Notes: generated by a model from the letters alone, not told the origin. A stretch of DNA of 64,000 nucleotides from JAGLON01 sp041394985 (GCA_041394985.1 JAWLBI010000001.1:4340001-4404000); one strand, 5' to 3'; shown: positions 45,495 through 55,236, counted from the stretch's first letter. Translations and numbers: made by a program.

Positions 45495-46403
45495 TCAGTC
45501 TCCCATCAATTGAATAAACACGTCTTCCAACTCCGGCGAAATGCGCTCGATGTGCGCCTGCTGCCAATCGTGCTGCCTCAGCAAACCCTCCAGCTCGGCT
45601 TCTCCCATATCCGATGGTGTATACACATGTACCGATGCCCCGAACCGCCGGGCCGAGATCCTTTCCAATGCATTAATCCGCTCCATCATCGCATATGACG
45701 GCTCGACCGAAACCGCATACACCGCCCCGTCATACAGCTTTGTCAATTCCTTCGGGGTCCCCTCGGCCAACTTCCTGCCTCGATGCATGAATGCCGCTGA
45801 ATCGGCTAACTCGACCTCGTCCATGTAGGGTGTTGATACAATGATACACGACCCTTTATCGCGCAGGTCTCTTAAAATCTGCCAAAACTGCCGCCGCGAC
45901 AGCGGATCGACTCCCGTCGTCGGTTCATCCAAAATCAATACCTTCGGATCATGTATCAATGCGCAGCTCAATGCCAGCTTTTGCTTCATACCTCCGGATA
46001 ATTTCGCCGCCCGCCGCTTGCGAAACGATCCAAGGCCGGAAAATGCATACAGCGGTTCTCTTTTTTCCTCGAACGCCTTCCCATTAATCTCGAATAATCC
46101 GGCATAAAAGCGCAGGTTCTCTTCAACCGTCAAATCCGGATACAGAGAGAAGTTCTGCGGCATATATCCAAGGATATCCTTCACCGCCGTAAAGTTCGAT
46201 ACCAGATCGAATCCGCCGATCTCGACTCGCCCCTCGGCAAAATCAAGCAGTCCGCACATCGACCGAAACAATGAAGTCTTCCCGGCGCCATCGGGCCCGA
46301 CCAATGCAAATATCCGGCCGCGGTCGCACGAGAAACTCACATCATCGACCGCCGTCAGATCACCATAGCGCTTGACGATATGTTCGACAATCACGTCACT
46401 CAT
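45495..46403 (-). CDS. ABC transporter ATPase (first half of a split YbhF-type pair)
   Basis: A 302-residue ATPase. Walker A GPDGAGKTS, signature LSGGMKQK and Walker B VLILDEP are intact, but the switch loop reads VSTPYMDEVE, with Pro where His is normal. A C-terminal extension of about 80 residues follows the ATPase core. E. coli YbhF carries both halves on one chain with the same asymmetry; here they are separate genes. The start overlaps the adaptor stop by 4 bp. Confidence 0.9.
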   Translation of the reverse strand: MSDVIVEHIVKRYGDLTAVDDVSFSCDRGRIFALVGPDGAGKTSLFRSMCGLLDFAEGRVEIGGFDLVSNFTAVKDILGYMPQNFSLYPDLTVEENLRFYAGLFEINGKAFEEKREPLYAFSGLGSFRKRRAAKLSGGMKQKLALSCALIHDPKVLILDEPTTGVDPLSRRQFWQILRDLRDKGSCIIVSTPYMDEVELADSAAFMHRGRKLAEGTPKELTKLYDGAVYAVSVEPSYAMMERINALERISARRFGASVHVYTPSDMGEAELEGLLRQHDWQQAHIERISPELEDVFIQLMGD

Positions 46404-47281
46404 GGAATCGTCACCAGCACCGGCATGCCTATTTTCAAATCATTATTCGGATTGGGGATCCGCACCTTCACGGCATAGACCAAATCGGCCCGCGCCTCTT
46501 TCGTCTGAACATTCTTCGGTGTAAACTCGGCCTTCGGCGAAATCCACACGACGCGACCACTCAACGGCGCCTCGCGCCCGTCCTCCGGATCGACATCAGC
46601 CTTGTCGCCGATATGAATCTCTGTCAAATCATTCGGCGGAACATAAATATCTACCTCGACCGTATCCAGTCGCGCAATGCGCACCATCGCCTTACCCGGC
46701 GCGACCAGTTCGCCGACCTCGACATAGGTGTCGATGACTGTACCGGTTAACGGCGACACTGGTCGGCAATCCTGCAAACGCTTTTTCAACAAGGCAATCT
46801 CTGCATTGATCCGAGATATCTCCGCCTGAGTCGCCGTCCGTGCCGTCCGAGCGGTCGATAACCCCAACTCCGCCTGCCGTAAAGCATTGTCGACATTATC
46901 GAACTGCTGTTGATTGGCCGACCCGGACTTGAGCAGCGTCTGGATGCGCTTGTATTCCTTCTCGGCCAAACTCACTGTCAACTCAGCGCGCGAAATAGCC
47001 AGGCCATCCGCTGACAGTTTCACTTGTGCACTCTCCAGCACCGCCTCGGCCTGAGCTAATTGCAGGGCCGGTGTTGTCGTATCGATAAGCGCCAGCGCCT
47101 GGTCGATTTCAATATCCATTCCCTTCTCGGCGTACAATTCCTCTATCCGACCCGATGCCTCCGCCGAAACCATCACTTCCGTCGCCTCGATCATTCCCGA
47201 TCCGCCCGGCAAACCGTTATCCGAACTGCATGCCGCCAAAAAAGACAGCAGCAGCAAAGCCAAACCTATTCTCACTTTCAT
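46400..47281 (-). CDS. HlyD-family periplasmic adaptor lipoprotein (YbhG-like)
   Basis: A 293-residue adaptor. The signal peptide ends in the lipobox LAAC, so it is anchored by lipid rather than a helix. Then come the lipoyl half (VMVSAEASGRIEELYAEKG), a coiled-coil hairpin (about residues 70-170) and the second lipoyl half (CRPVSPLTGTVIDTYVEVGE). It links the inner-membrane ABC complex with the TolC-like channel encoded just upstream; the start overlaps that gene by 4 bp. Confidence 0.9.
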   Translation of the reverse strand: MKVRIGLALLLLSFLAACSSDNGLPGGSGMIEATEVMVSAEASGRIEELYAEKGMDIEIDQALALIDTTTPALQLAQAEAVLESAQVKLSADGLAISRAELTVSLAEKEYKRIQTLLKSGSANQQQFDNVDNALRQAELGLSTARTARTATQAEISRINAEIALLKKRLQDCRPVSPLTGTVIDTYVEVGELVAPGKAMVRIARLDTVEVDIYVPPNDLTEIHIGDKADVDPEDGREAPLSGRVVWISPKAEFTPKNVQTKEARADLVYAVKVRIPNPNNDLKIGMPVLVTIP

Positions 47282-48588
47282 TGTACTCCTCCGAACAGTC
47301 TCTCCGATCCGATGGCGAACAGGAATTCCGCCTGCGCCGTATAAAACGCGGCAATAGCCGCATCGCTTTTCTTTTCCACAGCCGTCAATTCAGCCTCGAT
47401 TTCCAGTAATCTATTCACCGACAACACGCCGGATGCTCGCTTCTCCTCGGCCAAGGCATACTTTCTCTGCGCGATATGCATCTCGCGCGACACGATTTCA
47501 CACTCATTATATGCCTGCTGCATTTTATTTAAAGCCGTACGTGCAGTGAGCAGCAATGCCTCTTCGACATCATTGCGCTCGGCCACGGTCCGATGTACTG
47601 CAGCCTGTGCTTCCCCGACCGTATGTCGCGTTTGCCCGCCGAGATTAAAACTCCATGACAATAACACGCCGGCGCTGAAATAATCATTCCACGATTTATC
47701 GAACATGTCCTGATTTGGCATGCCATAAGAATATCCGGCAAAGGCGCTGATATCCGGAAAATAACCGGCGCGAATCGCCGATACCGCATCCTGCGCGGCC
47801 GATTCGAGATACGCCAACTGCTGCAACTCCGGCCGCTTCATCAGTGCTGCAATGTCCGCCTCTGCAACGTGCGGTGCCTTCGGATAAAACAGAGTATCCA
47901 ACTTCTGCATGTGCATGTCAAATTCACCGATTAGCTTCTTCAACGCTTCTGCTGCATTATCGCGATTCGTCTCCGCCGCGGCGATTTGTAGTTTAATTTC
48001 TTCGCGAGCCAAATCGGTCTCCAGCACATCCAGCGAATCGGCCATCCCGGCAGCATGCAAATTTGTCACATCTTCGGTTACGACATCGATACGCTTCTGC
48101 GAGGCGGCGACCGCCTCGCGCTGCGCCTGAGCTGCAAGGAGTGCAAAATACGCCCGCCGGCACCGATACGCCGCCTCCAGACGCTTCGCCTGCCAGGCCA
48201 TATCCACGGCGCGATACTGATTACCCGCCATGTCAATACGACTCCCGATTTTGCCGCCGGTATATACCGGCATGGAAATTGTCGCATCGAACTGATAGGT
48301 TTCCTTCGATCCGATTTCCTTCGAAAACAACGGCGTCGATATCGACTGAAGCTCGTCGATGAAACGCGCTTTGGCATTGAGCGAAATAACCGGATAACGA
48401 TTGCTGGCCGCCTGCTTCATGCGAAATTCTGCAGAACTCCGCTCGAATCCTACGGCCTTCAATCCAGCGTCAGTGTCCAGCGCCCTGGCAATCGCTGTTT
48501 CCAGTGTCAACGGCGACACCGCCTGCGCACACACCGCACCCGCCAGCAACAGCGCCGACAGGAACATGACAAAGTTACGACTCTTCAT
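47278..48588 (-). CDS. TolC-family outer-membrane channel
   Basis: A 436-residue outer-membrane efflux protein. The signal peptide ends near AGAVCAQA. Two repeated OEP halves show long heptad-like helices (about residues 150-215 and 340-410), with LTLETAIARALDTDAGLKAV as the family opening. A longer frame to 48657 lies inside the regulator gene; the start at 48588 gives the signal peptide and overlaps the TetR gene by 14 bp. It completes a three-layer exporter. Confidence 0.9.
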   Translation of the reverse strand: MKSRNFVMFLSALLLAGAVCAQAVSPLTLETAIARALDTDAGLKAVGFERSSAEFRMKQAASNRYPVISLNAKARFIDELQSISTPLFSKEIGSKETYQFDATISMPVYTGGKIGSRIDMAGNQYRAVDMAWQAKRLEAAYRCRRAYFALLAAQAQREAVAASQKRIDVVTEDVTNLHAAGMADSLDVLETDLAREEIKLQIAAAETNRDNAAEALKKLIGEFDMHMQKLDTLFYPKAPHVAEADIAALMKRPELQQLAYLESAAQDAVSAIRAGYFPDISAFAGYSYGMPNQDMFDKSWNDYFSAGVLLSWSFNLGGQTRHTVGEAQAAVHRTVAERNDVEEALLLTARTALNKMQQAYNECEIVSREMHIAQRKYALAEEKRASGVLSVNRLLEIEAELTAVEKKSDAAIAAFYTAQAEFLFAIGSERLFGGVQ

Positions 48589-49204
48589 GCTTCTCAATAC
48601 CCTTAAGAAACAAGCGAACCATCTCGGCCGGGCGCTCCCGGCGAAACGTCTCTTCATCTTCTATCTCCCAAACTTGATTGACTAACGGCGAGGATACGAT
48701 ATAAAAAAAGTTCATCCCGATGAATGCGATTATCGCCTGCCTGGCGTCGAACCGCCGATATTTCCCTTCGTCCATTCCCTTTTCCAGAACTTGCATGAGA
48801 CGCCGAGGGATGCTCTGGTGCTGCATGATTTCGGCAAACGATGTCCTCATATATTTTGCCCCCGATGCCATCTCATGTAAAAAGATTTGCCGGATCCGAG
48901 GCTCCGCCGCCAGGTGGATATTATAAAACTGAGACAACGTCAACAGAACCGATTCGATCCCCTCGTCAGAATCGATCTTGGTCTTGATCACCTTCGACAA
49001 TTCGGTAATCTTTTCGGTCAGAATCGAAACGTACAGATTCTCCTTCGACGAATAGTGATAATAAATCATCGCCTTGTTGACACCGGCCCGCCGAGCGATT
49101 CTGTCGACTCGAGCCCCCGTTAATCCAAATTCGGCAAACTCCGTCGTCGCCGCATCATTGATCTTCCGGAGGCTTTCGCTGTTTATTTCCTTTGGTCGTG
49201 CCAT
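48575..49204 (-). CDS. TetR-family transcriptional regulator of the export operon
   Basis: A 209-residue regulator. The N-terminal helix-turn-helix (about residues 25-52; GLTGARVDRIARRAGVNKAM, then IYYHYSSKENLY) is typical TetR, with a helical ligand-binding domain behind it. It is the first gene of the operon, like CecR (YbiH) beside ybhGFSR in E. coli. The ATG at 49204 is used rather than the TTG just before it. Two identical candidate operators lie immediately upstream, so autorepression is likely. Confidence 0.92.
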   Translation of the reverse strand: MARPKEINSESLRKINDAATTEFAEFGLTGARVDRIARRAGVNKAMIYYHYSSKENLYVSILTEKITELSKVIKTKIDSDEGIESVLLTLSQFYNIHLAAEPRIRQIFLHEMASGAKYMRTSFAEIMQHQSIPRRLMQVLEKGMDEGKYRRFDARQAIIAFIGMNFFYIVSSPLVNQVWEIEDEETFRRERPAEMVRLFLKGIEKHEES

Positions 49205-49208
49205 CAAC

Positions 49209-49291
49209 TAACCTTTTAGTTAAAAAATCTGGTTAACAGATACCATATTTCTATCGGCCTGTCAAGCCCTTTTCTTAACCTTTTAGTTAAA
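49209..49291. promoter_or_regulatory. Paired TetR-type operators upstream of the export operon
   Basis: The 16-mer TAACCTTTTAGTTAAA occurs twice, at 49209-49224 and 49276-49291. The second copy is a perfect inverted repeat (TTAAC-6-GTTAA); the first has one mismatch in the outer arm. A GGTTAAC half site lies between them at 49231-49237. The first copy overlaps the ribosome site region of the TetR gene. Confidence 0.7.
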
Positions 49292-49342
49292 CAATATCAA
49301 CGAGGGTAGGAGAGAAATTGTAACTCATTACTAACTAAAATT

Positions 49343-50809
49343 TTATTCCGAAAAAATAAATTCCAATCGCCGGTTCCTGGCACGTCCCTCGGCCGTCTGA
49401 TTCGACGCGATAAAGTTCGTCTCGCCCTTACCGACCGCCGTCATCCGCTCCGTCGCGATCCCCTGCGTCACCAGCCAATCGCGCATCCGATTGGCCCGCC
49501 GCTGAGACACCGTCTGATTAGCCTCGGCCGGGCCGATATTATCCGTATACCCGTTTATTGTAATCTTTACATGTGTCAAAATAAGCAATTTCTTGATCAG
49601 TGGCTGCAGGCGTTCCTTAGTCCGGGCATCGATTTCGAATGACCCCGGCTCATAATCGACATTTACGATAATCGATTTGCGAATAAAGCTCACATCGATA
49701 CAACCGCGCGCATCGACATCGACTCCCGGCTGTGTATCCGGGCAGTCATCGAGTCCATCAAAGATTCCGTCGCCGTCAGTATCGAGCGGACAGCCGAACT
49801 CATCGACCAGCGCCCCCTCGGGACCATCCTTACATTGATCCTCAAAATCAGGTACGCCATCGAAATCGGAATCGATTGGACAGCCGTAAATATCGACAAA
49901 ACCGATTGCCGATCGAGGCGTCTGCGGGCAATCATCCAGACCGTTCAAAATACCGTCGCCATCCGAATCCGTCGGGCAACCATCCTGATTGACATACGCC
50001 CCCGTCGGCGTATTGGGGCAATCATCATAGCGGTCATTGACGCCGTCGCCGTCTGAATCTCGCTCCGCCGGTTTCGGTTTTGCCTCATCGGCATCCTGCG
50101 TTTCCCAGGTTTCGGTCGATGGCCACGCCGGTGGAAGCGGTTCACGCCGCCGCCCTGCTTCCCCGAATAAATACGAGAACGTCACCCCTGCCCGCATAAT
50201 CGAACGACCGCGATTGTTATTCGTCTCGTCATTGAATGATGTCCCGATACCGGTCAGATAATCAATCGACGTTCGCAGTGTCACGGCGGTCTTCTCCGAG
50301 GGCCGCACTTCCAGCCCCAAGGCCCCGCCGATAAACATTTCAGCCGCGCTCAGGTCCACAAGATTATCGTTTTCATCCAATCCCCGCAATACCGTATCGG
50401 CAATGGGATCTTTAATTTTCCAGATCAAATACCCCAGCCCGGTCCCGATAAACGGCCTGAATGTACCCCGCGACTTCAATCGTATGTCTAAATCAAAACC
50501 GGCCCGCACCGAAGAAAAAGATACTTCGGCCGCGCTCTTGTCGGCGAAAAATCCAAAATTCCCGGACGCCGAACTGTCACTGTAATTCTTAAGCGCCAAC
50601 AGGCTGAATGACAATAAGACATGCCTGCCGTCCAGTCCTGCACTCAACCCGAATGAATGATTGAAGGTAAATTTCGGAGATTCCGGAGCGCTGATATTCC
50701 CGACTCCATAAGAAATCCCGAAACGATAGCGAGGCTCTCCGCTCTCGGCCGCCTCGACAGCCGACAGTCCGAAAAGCAAAACACAGATGATGACAACGAA
50801 TTTTCGCAT
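49343..50809 (-). CDS. OmpA-family outer-membrane protein with TSP3-type calcium repeats
   Basis: A 488-residue protein. A signal peptide (residues 1-20) is followed by an eight-strand-type OmpA barrel (about 27-215). Four thrombospondin type 3 repeats come next (DSDGDGVNDRYDDCP and relatives, about 250-370), each with Asp-rich calcium loops and a Cys pair. The C-terminal OmpA/Pal domain (about 385-487) has NGYTDNIGPAEANQ, SQRRANRMRDWL and GRARNRRLEF, which bind peptidoglycan. It is probably a structural outer-membrane anchor. Confidence 0.93.
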   Translation of the reverse strand: MRKFVVIICVLLFGLSAVEAAESGEPRYRFGISYGVGNISAPESPKFTFNHSFGLSAGLDGRHVLLSFSLLALKNYSDSSASGNFGFFADKSAAEVSFSSVRAGFDLDIRLKSRGTFRPFIGTGLGYLIWKIKDPIADTVLRGLDENDNLVDLSAAEMFIGGALGLEVRPSEKTAVTLRTSIDYLTGIGTSFNDETNNNRGRSIMRAGVTFSYLFGEAGRRREPLPPAWPSTETWETQDADEAKPKPAERDSDGDGVNDRYDDCPNTPTGAYVNQDGCPTDSDGDGILNGLDDCPQTPRSAIGFVDIYGCPIDSDFDGVPDFEDQCKDGPEGALVDEFGCPLDTDGDGIFDGLDDCPDTQPGVDVDARGCIDVSFIRKSIIVNVDYEPGSFEIDARTKERLQPLIKKLLILTHVKITINGYTDNIGPAEANQTVSQRRANRMRDWLVTQGIATERMTAVGKGETNFIASNQTAEGRARNRRLEFIFSE

Positions 50810-50864
50810 TGCTATAGTTTGCCGTATTGCTCTCTTGAAATCAATTAAAATATATGCCCCGAAA

Positions 50865-51842
50865 TTATCCGTTTATCCGACTCAATGCAAACTCTCCGGC
50901 TCCATATAACGGCGCCTCCGTATCGATGATTATGTGAATCGGATACGCCTCCAGTATCTTCCGATGCGCCCCTTTGTCCGCAAACAACCGGGCGAACCGC
51001 TCGCAGTCCAAAATCGGCAACAGTCGAGGAATAATCCCCCCGCCGATAAAAACGCCGCCCGCCGGCAGCACCTTTAGCGCCACATTACCGGCCTCCGCAG
51101 CGAGGACATCAAGGAAAACCTCCAGTGTCTTAACAGCCAATGGGTCCGATGCGCCAAGCCCCCGGTCGACAATGATACCGCCGGGATGCGCCGACAGAAT
51201 AATCGCCTCATCAATTTCTCCGGCCGCCTCATAAGCCAGAAACGAATAAATAGCAAACAATCCCGGCCCGGACAGAATATCCTCCACCGAAACCCGAGGC
51301 CTCAGCCTCCGAGTATATTCCCACAACCGGTGCGTCAAACCGTCGAACGGCGCAAAATCGACATGTCCGCCTTCACCAGCAATCGGAACCGGATTTCCAT
51401 CGACGAAATGAATAATCGACTCGCCCAACCCCGTCCCCGGCGATACGACAATCTGATTGGCGTCTTCCTGAGGGATACCGCTGTGCACTGTTTCGAGTGA
51501 ATCTTCACCAAGGCAATTGACCCCATAGGCCGCCGCCATCAAATCATTGATAATAAAAACGCGACCAATGTGTCCATCCGCTTCCAGTGCCGGCCCGTCT
51601 ACGGTCCAATTGATGTTTGTCAGTTGGCAAATATTGCCTGCAACGATTCCCGCCGCCGCCACGACCAGTGTCTGTACCGGTCCGAACGATACTTCCTGTA
51701 TGTATGCATCGAGTGCATCTTTGAATGACACAAACTCGGCGTTTTCATACCGCTTGACCGAAGACAGGAGTATTCCTCCCGGTTCTCCGGATACCGAGGC
51801 AAACACCGTTTTCGTACCGCCGACATCGGCCACGAGATTCAT
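50865..51842 (-). CDS. glk: Glucokinase (Glk family, ROK-unlike)
   Basis: A 325-residue cytoplasmic glucokinase. The phosphate-binding loop is ADVGGTKT (residues 5-12), the sugar-binding region is NINWTVDG, the catalytic Asp sits in INDLMAAAYG, and SPGTGLGE and EGGHVDFAP follow. The adenosine motif GGVFIGGGI is near residue 265. It makes glucose 6-phosphate from glucose and ATP, the substrate of the isomerase encoded 160 bp upstream on the same strand, although a terminator separates the two genes. Confidence 0.95.
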   Translation of the reverse strand: MNLVADVGGTKTVFASVSGEPGGILLSSVKRYENAEFVSFKDALDAYIQEVSFGPVQTLVVAAAGIVAGNICQLTNINWTVDGPALEADGHIGRVFIINDLMAAAYGVNCLGEDSLETVHSGIPQEDANQIVVSPGTGLGESIIHFVDGNPVPIAGEGGHVDFAPFDGLTHRLWEYTRRLRPRVSVEDILSGPGLFAIYSFLAYEAAGEIDEAIILSAHPGGIIVDRGLGASDPLAVKTLEVFLDVLAAEAGNVALKVLPAGGVFIGGGIIPRLLPILDCERFARLFADKGAHRKILEAYPIHIIIDTEAPLYGAGEFALSRING

Positions 51843-51932
51843 TGCGCTCCTCCATGTGCGAAAGTCACCTCAAAAGAAAATCCGCCTGAGCGGCGGAATC
51901 AAGTTTAATATGGCATGATACCGGAATACATC

Positions 51933-51969
51933 CATTTAAAACACTATCAGCCCCATTTGGGGCTGATAG
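51933..51969 (-). terminator. Rho-independent terminator after the isomerase gene
   Basis: CTATCAGCCCC (51944-51954) and GGGGCTGATAG (51959-51969) form an 11-bp stem with a 4-nt loop. On the minus strand TGTTTTAAA follows. It separates the isomerase from glk. Confidence 0.78.
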
Positions 51970-52001
51970 GAAAGTCATATATTTTGCCACACGCTGCCGG
52001 A

Positions 52002-53702
52002 TTATTTGGCAATGAGATTGATAAAATTCCTGATTCCGGATGCCGGATCACTGCCGAGCGACACCGACATCAGCGGCCGCTTCCGCTTGCGCAGGGCCTG
52101 CATATCACCCTTCGCCTGAGCCTTAATCAGGCGATCGAAGGTAATGCGCATCATCGGGACTTCATAATCGGTCTCGAATTCCTGCTCGAAGAAAATAAAA
52201 TGCCCCTTCTGAGCGCCGCCTTTGTACAACTGCCCGATTGAGTGCAAATAACGAGGACCGTATCCCCGCAGGCATGTCAAACCATACTTGAGACTCACGA
52301 TCTTGCGCAATTCGGCAATCTGCTTTTCAACCTGTGGTGTCATTTCCGTATACGAAAGGAAAGCCAGATAATCGGTCGGCTTGACATTCGTCAGAAACTG
52401 TGAAACGACCTCATCAGCAGTAACACTCTTGTTGGCAGAAACGCCGTTTACGCCTTCTATTGACATAATAGAAGCATTCTCGAACTGGCAAAGCGGTTCC
52501 GGAACGACAACTTTGCGAGGACCACGCGGGCCGACAAGTAACTTCGATGTATTTTCCTTGCTCTCCGTAACATTCGGTTCATCGAACGGATTCACTTTCA
52601 TGATTGCCGACGCCACGGCGGTGGCCATTTCCCACTTCAGCATCTCCGCACCCAAATCATGCGTATTCGCGATGTTAATGCTGACATACGGAGCCGACGA
52701 AGATCGTTTTACTCCCGCCGGGAGCGCATCATTCATTGTGTAATAGACAAAAAGCGTATCCTTGCCCCGGTTTGCCTCCGCGCCGCTCTCATCTCCCTCA
52801 ATGGGAATAATGCCTTTGCCCTCTTTACCGGTCGATTCCGCAACTAACTGCTCGATCCAGGGAATAAATGCCGCCGCCTTCTTCGACGCGACGAACCGGA
52901 GCTTATCGACTCCCTTCAGAGTCGCCACCCCCATGATAGTTCCAAGCGCCAGGGCATCATTATCAAGCGGATTCTCTTCCATATCGGCAAGAAACGCTGT
53001 CGCTTCCGAAAGGAGACGTTCCGGGCTCATCTTCGTAAACGCACCCGGTACCAATCCGAAGAAGGACAGCGCGGAATACCGACCGCCGATATCTTCTGGA
53101 TTACAGAATGTCTCTACAAATCTGTTTCGCCTCGCCATCCGATGGAGTTCTGAATACTCGTCGGTAATTGCGGCGAAGTAATTACCGGTTTTCAGCGGAC
53201 GCTTATCCTTCAACAGACGGAAAAAGAAACGAAACTGAGACATCGTTTCAATCGTCGAGCCTGACTTCGATGCAACGATAAAAAAAGTCTCCGTCAACTC
53301 GGAATTCGCCAGCACTTGCTCAATATGTTTGGGGGCGGTTGTATCTATTATGGTGTAAGACTGCAGCCATGGCTGCTTGCCGAAAACTTTTCCAAAGACC
53401 TCAGGGCACAGGGATGAACCGCCCATACCCATAACGACGACATGTTTGAAACCGGAGTCTTTTACATGCGCAACCAGGCGTTCGATTTGCGGCAATTGGT
53501 TCGACATTGTCCGGACGACATCGATCCAACCGAGACGGTTGAGAATCTTGTCGGTGACTGCCTTCCCCTTTTTCCCGAATACCGATGCATCCCGGTTGAG
53601 AATACGGCTGACCAGCTTGCTCGACTGCGCCTTCTTCTCCTGCTCTGCAAATGCAGTCTTCAACATACCGGGTTGAATTAACTGCTCTGATTTCTTCGCC
53701 AT
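52002..53702 (-). CDS. pgi: Glucose-6-phosphate isomerase (stand-alone, transaldolase-fusion subtype)
   Basis: A 566-residue isomerase. The first sugar-isomerase (SIS) domain carries GMGGSSLCPEV and the phosphate loop ASKSGSTIET. The second has the SANKSVTADEVV region and LHSIGQLYKGG, the conserved His/Lys segment of the family. Overall it is closest to the isomerase half of bifunctional transaldolase/Pgi proteins, but there is no transaldolase domain upstream in this frame. It interconverts glucose and fructose 6-phosphates. Neighbouring glk and rpe place it in sugar-phosphate metabolism. Confidence 0.88.
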   Translation of the reverse strand: MAKKSEQLIQPGMLKTAFAEQEKKAQSSKLVSRILNRDASVFGKKGKAVTDKILNRLGWIDVVRTMSNQLPQIERLVAHVKDSGFKHVVVMGMGGSSLCPEVFGKVFGKQPWLQSYTIIDTTAPKHIEQVLANSELTETFFIVASKSGSTIETMSQFRFFFRLLKDKRPLKTGNYFAAITDEYSELHRMARRNRFVETFCNPEDIGGRYSALSFFGLVPGAFTKMSPERLLSEATAFLADMEENPLDNDALALGTIMGVATLKGVDKLRFVASKKAAAFIPWIEQLVAESTGKEGKGIIPIEGDESGAEANRGKDTLFVYYTMNDALPAGVKRSSSAPYVSINIANTHDLGAEMLKWEMATAVASAIMKVNPFDEPNVTESKENTSKLLVGPRGPRKVVVPEPLCQFENASIMSIEGVNGVSANKSVTADEVVSQFLTNVKPTDYLAFLSYTEMTPQVEKQIAELRKIVSLKYGLTCLRGYGPRYLHSIGQLYKGGAQKGHFIFFEQEFETDYEVPMMRITFDRLIKAQAKGDMQALRKRKRPLMSVSLGSDPASGIRNFINLIAK

Positions 53703-53939
53703 TTTTTAGTCCCCTTTGGATATATTTATATGTATCAGCATATATTTAACCAATATGGACTCTTAAAGTCAAGATATAAGTTATTTCTCAGTTAGTATAT
53801 TTATATTGTTCCTTATTTGCAAACATAAAATGCAAAACTCCACCCCATGTTCGAGGAACAGCATCAATGTGCTTCCTGATTCTTATTTCGTTTTTACGAG
53901 ATCAAATTTTCACTATCGACGGTTTGTGCTCTTTTTCCG

Positions 53940-54224
53940 CTAATGCAGTCCTTGTACCAGAATGACCGAATCCTCGGAACCCCACGAATTTCTTGTATAA
54001 TCGTCTGCATCCGGGTCATTCCACCAAATACCGTCAATCAGGTACTTAAATGTGTACTTCCCCGGCGGAATATCTAGCTCCAGTTCGAAACCCCGACCAT
54101 GCCTCTTGCGCATCGGTAACGAACTTTCGTCCCACTTGTTAAAATCGCCTACCAAATACACTCGATGAGCGGTGCTGTCGGGCCAGATAAATTTGACCTT
54201 CCCATTGTCCAATCGCTGATACAT
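53940..54224 (-). CDS. Stand-alone CBM48 / AMPK-type glycogen-binding domain protein
   Basis: A 94-residue protein that is a single CBM48-type beta-sandwich: VKFIWPDSTAHRVYLVGDFN, then KWDES, a GFELELDIPPGKYTFKYL core and GIWWNDPDADDYTRN. Conserved Trp and Lys residues suit glucan binding. There is no catalytic domain. AGGGGGT precedes the start. It lies between sugar-phosphate genes, so it may target proteins to glycogen, but that is inferred. Confidence 0.85.
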   Translation of the reverse strand: MYQRLDNGKVKFIWPDSTAHRVYLVGDFNKWDESSLPMRKRHGRGFELELDIPPGKYTFKYLIDGIWWNDPDADDYTRNSWGSEDSVILVQGLH

Positions 54225-54423
54225 CAGGTGACCCCCTGATAATTTCCTTTGTCAAAAAGACCTTTGATAAAAATCAGCGCTGAAACGTCCGCACTCGGAT
54301 TTACTTGTCTTGCGGCAATCGGATTGAAGTCTGTCTCGCTATAATATACGACAAGTTTTAAGGGGAAGCGATTATTTAATTGTCTTATTTAAAAAAAGTG
54401 AGGACTATGCCGACCGATATTGT

Positions 54424-55092
54424 TTATTTTTTTTCGACCGCCTTCAATGTCCGCACAAGATCACCTGGATCGCCATCGCCGAAAAACGCAGATCCCATGA
54501 CCAGTACATCAACGCCGCTCTCTATCACACCCGGAGCCGTCGTGCGATTGACGCCACCGTCTATTTGCAGTTGGCAGGACAACCCATTCTCCCGTATATG
54601 GTTCTTAATCTTCGCCGCCCGCTCCAGAGACTCGGGAATGAATTTCTGCCCGCCATACCCGGGAAACACCGACATCAACAACACCAAATCGACCATATGC
54701 ACATACGGCAAAACGGCTTCCACGGACATATCCGGATTTAATGACAATCCAACCTGACAACCCAAATCCCGCACTTGCCTAATCCTCTCCGTCGGATCCG
54801 GCGCCACCTCAATGTGAAACGTCAACAAATCCGCTCCGGCCTTATAAAACGATTCGAAAAAGTGTTCCGGATTCGTAACCATCAGATGCACATCGCGAAA
54901 CAACCCGCACGACTTCTTCACTGCCTTGACCATATCCGGGCCCATCGTGAGGTTGGGGACGAAATGTCCGTCCATAATGTCTATATGCAGCCAGTCTGCT
55001 CCGGCCTCTTCGGCCATGCGGACCTGCTCGCCCATGCGCGCGAAGTCCGCTCCTAATATCGAAGGCGCTATTGTAATCATACCGAACAACAT
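54424..55092 (-). CDS. rpe: Ribulose-phosphate 3-epimerase
   Basis: A 222-residue TIM-barrel enzyme. Motifs are IAPSILGADF (catalytic strand 1), HIDIMDGHFVPNLTMGP with metal-ligand His and Asp, VHLMV, the MSVFPGYGGQ phosphate site, QIDGGVN with the second catalytic Asp, and VMGSAFF. It interconverts ribulose and xylulose 5-phosphate in the pentose phosphate pathway. GAGGTG lies just before the ATG at 55092; a second ATG four codons in is also possible. Confidence 0.96.
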   Translation of the reverse strand: MLFGMITIAPSILGADFARMGEQVRMAEEAGADWLHIDIMDGHFVPNLTMGPDMVKAVKKSCGLFRDVHLMVTNPEHFFESFYKAGADLLTFHIEVAPDPTERIRQVRDLGCQVGLSLNPDMSVEAVLPYVHMVDLVLLMSVFPGYGGQKFIPESLERAAKIKNHIRENGLSCQLQIDGGVNRTTAPGVIESGVDVLVMGSAFFGDGDPGDLVRTLKAVEKK

Positions 55093-55236
55093 AACACCTC
55101 ACACCGCCGGACTCAACAGATTTTTCACCGCCTCAATTGACTTCCGCCGAAAACAGGATACATTGTATCTGAGAAAAGAAATGGGCCGCAACATGCGTAT
55201 ATAATGGGTAGGAGTTTTTGCGGGCACAGAAAACAT

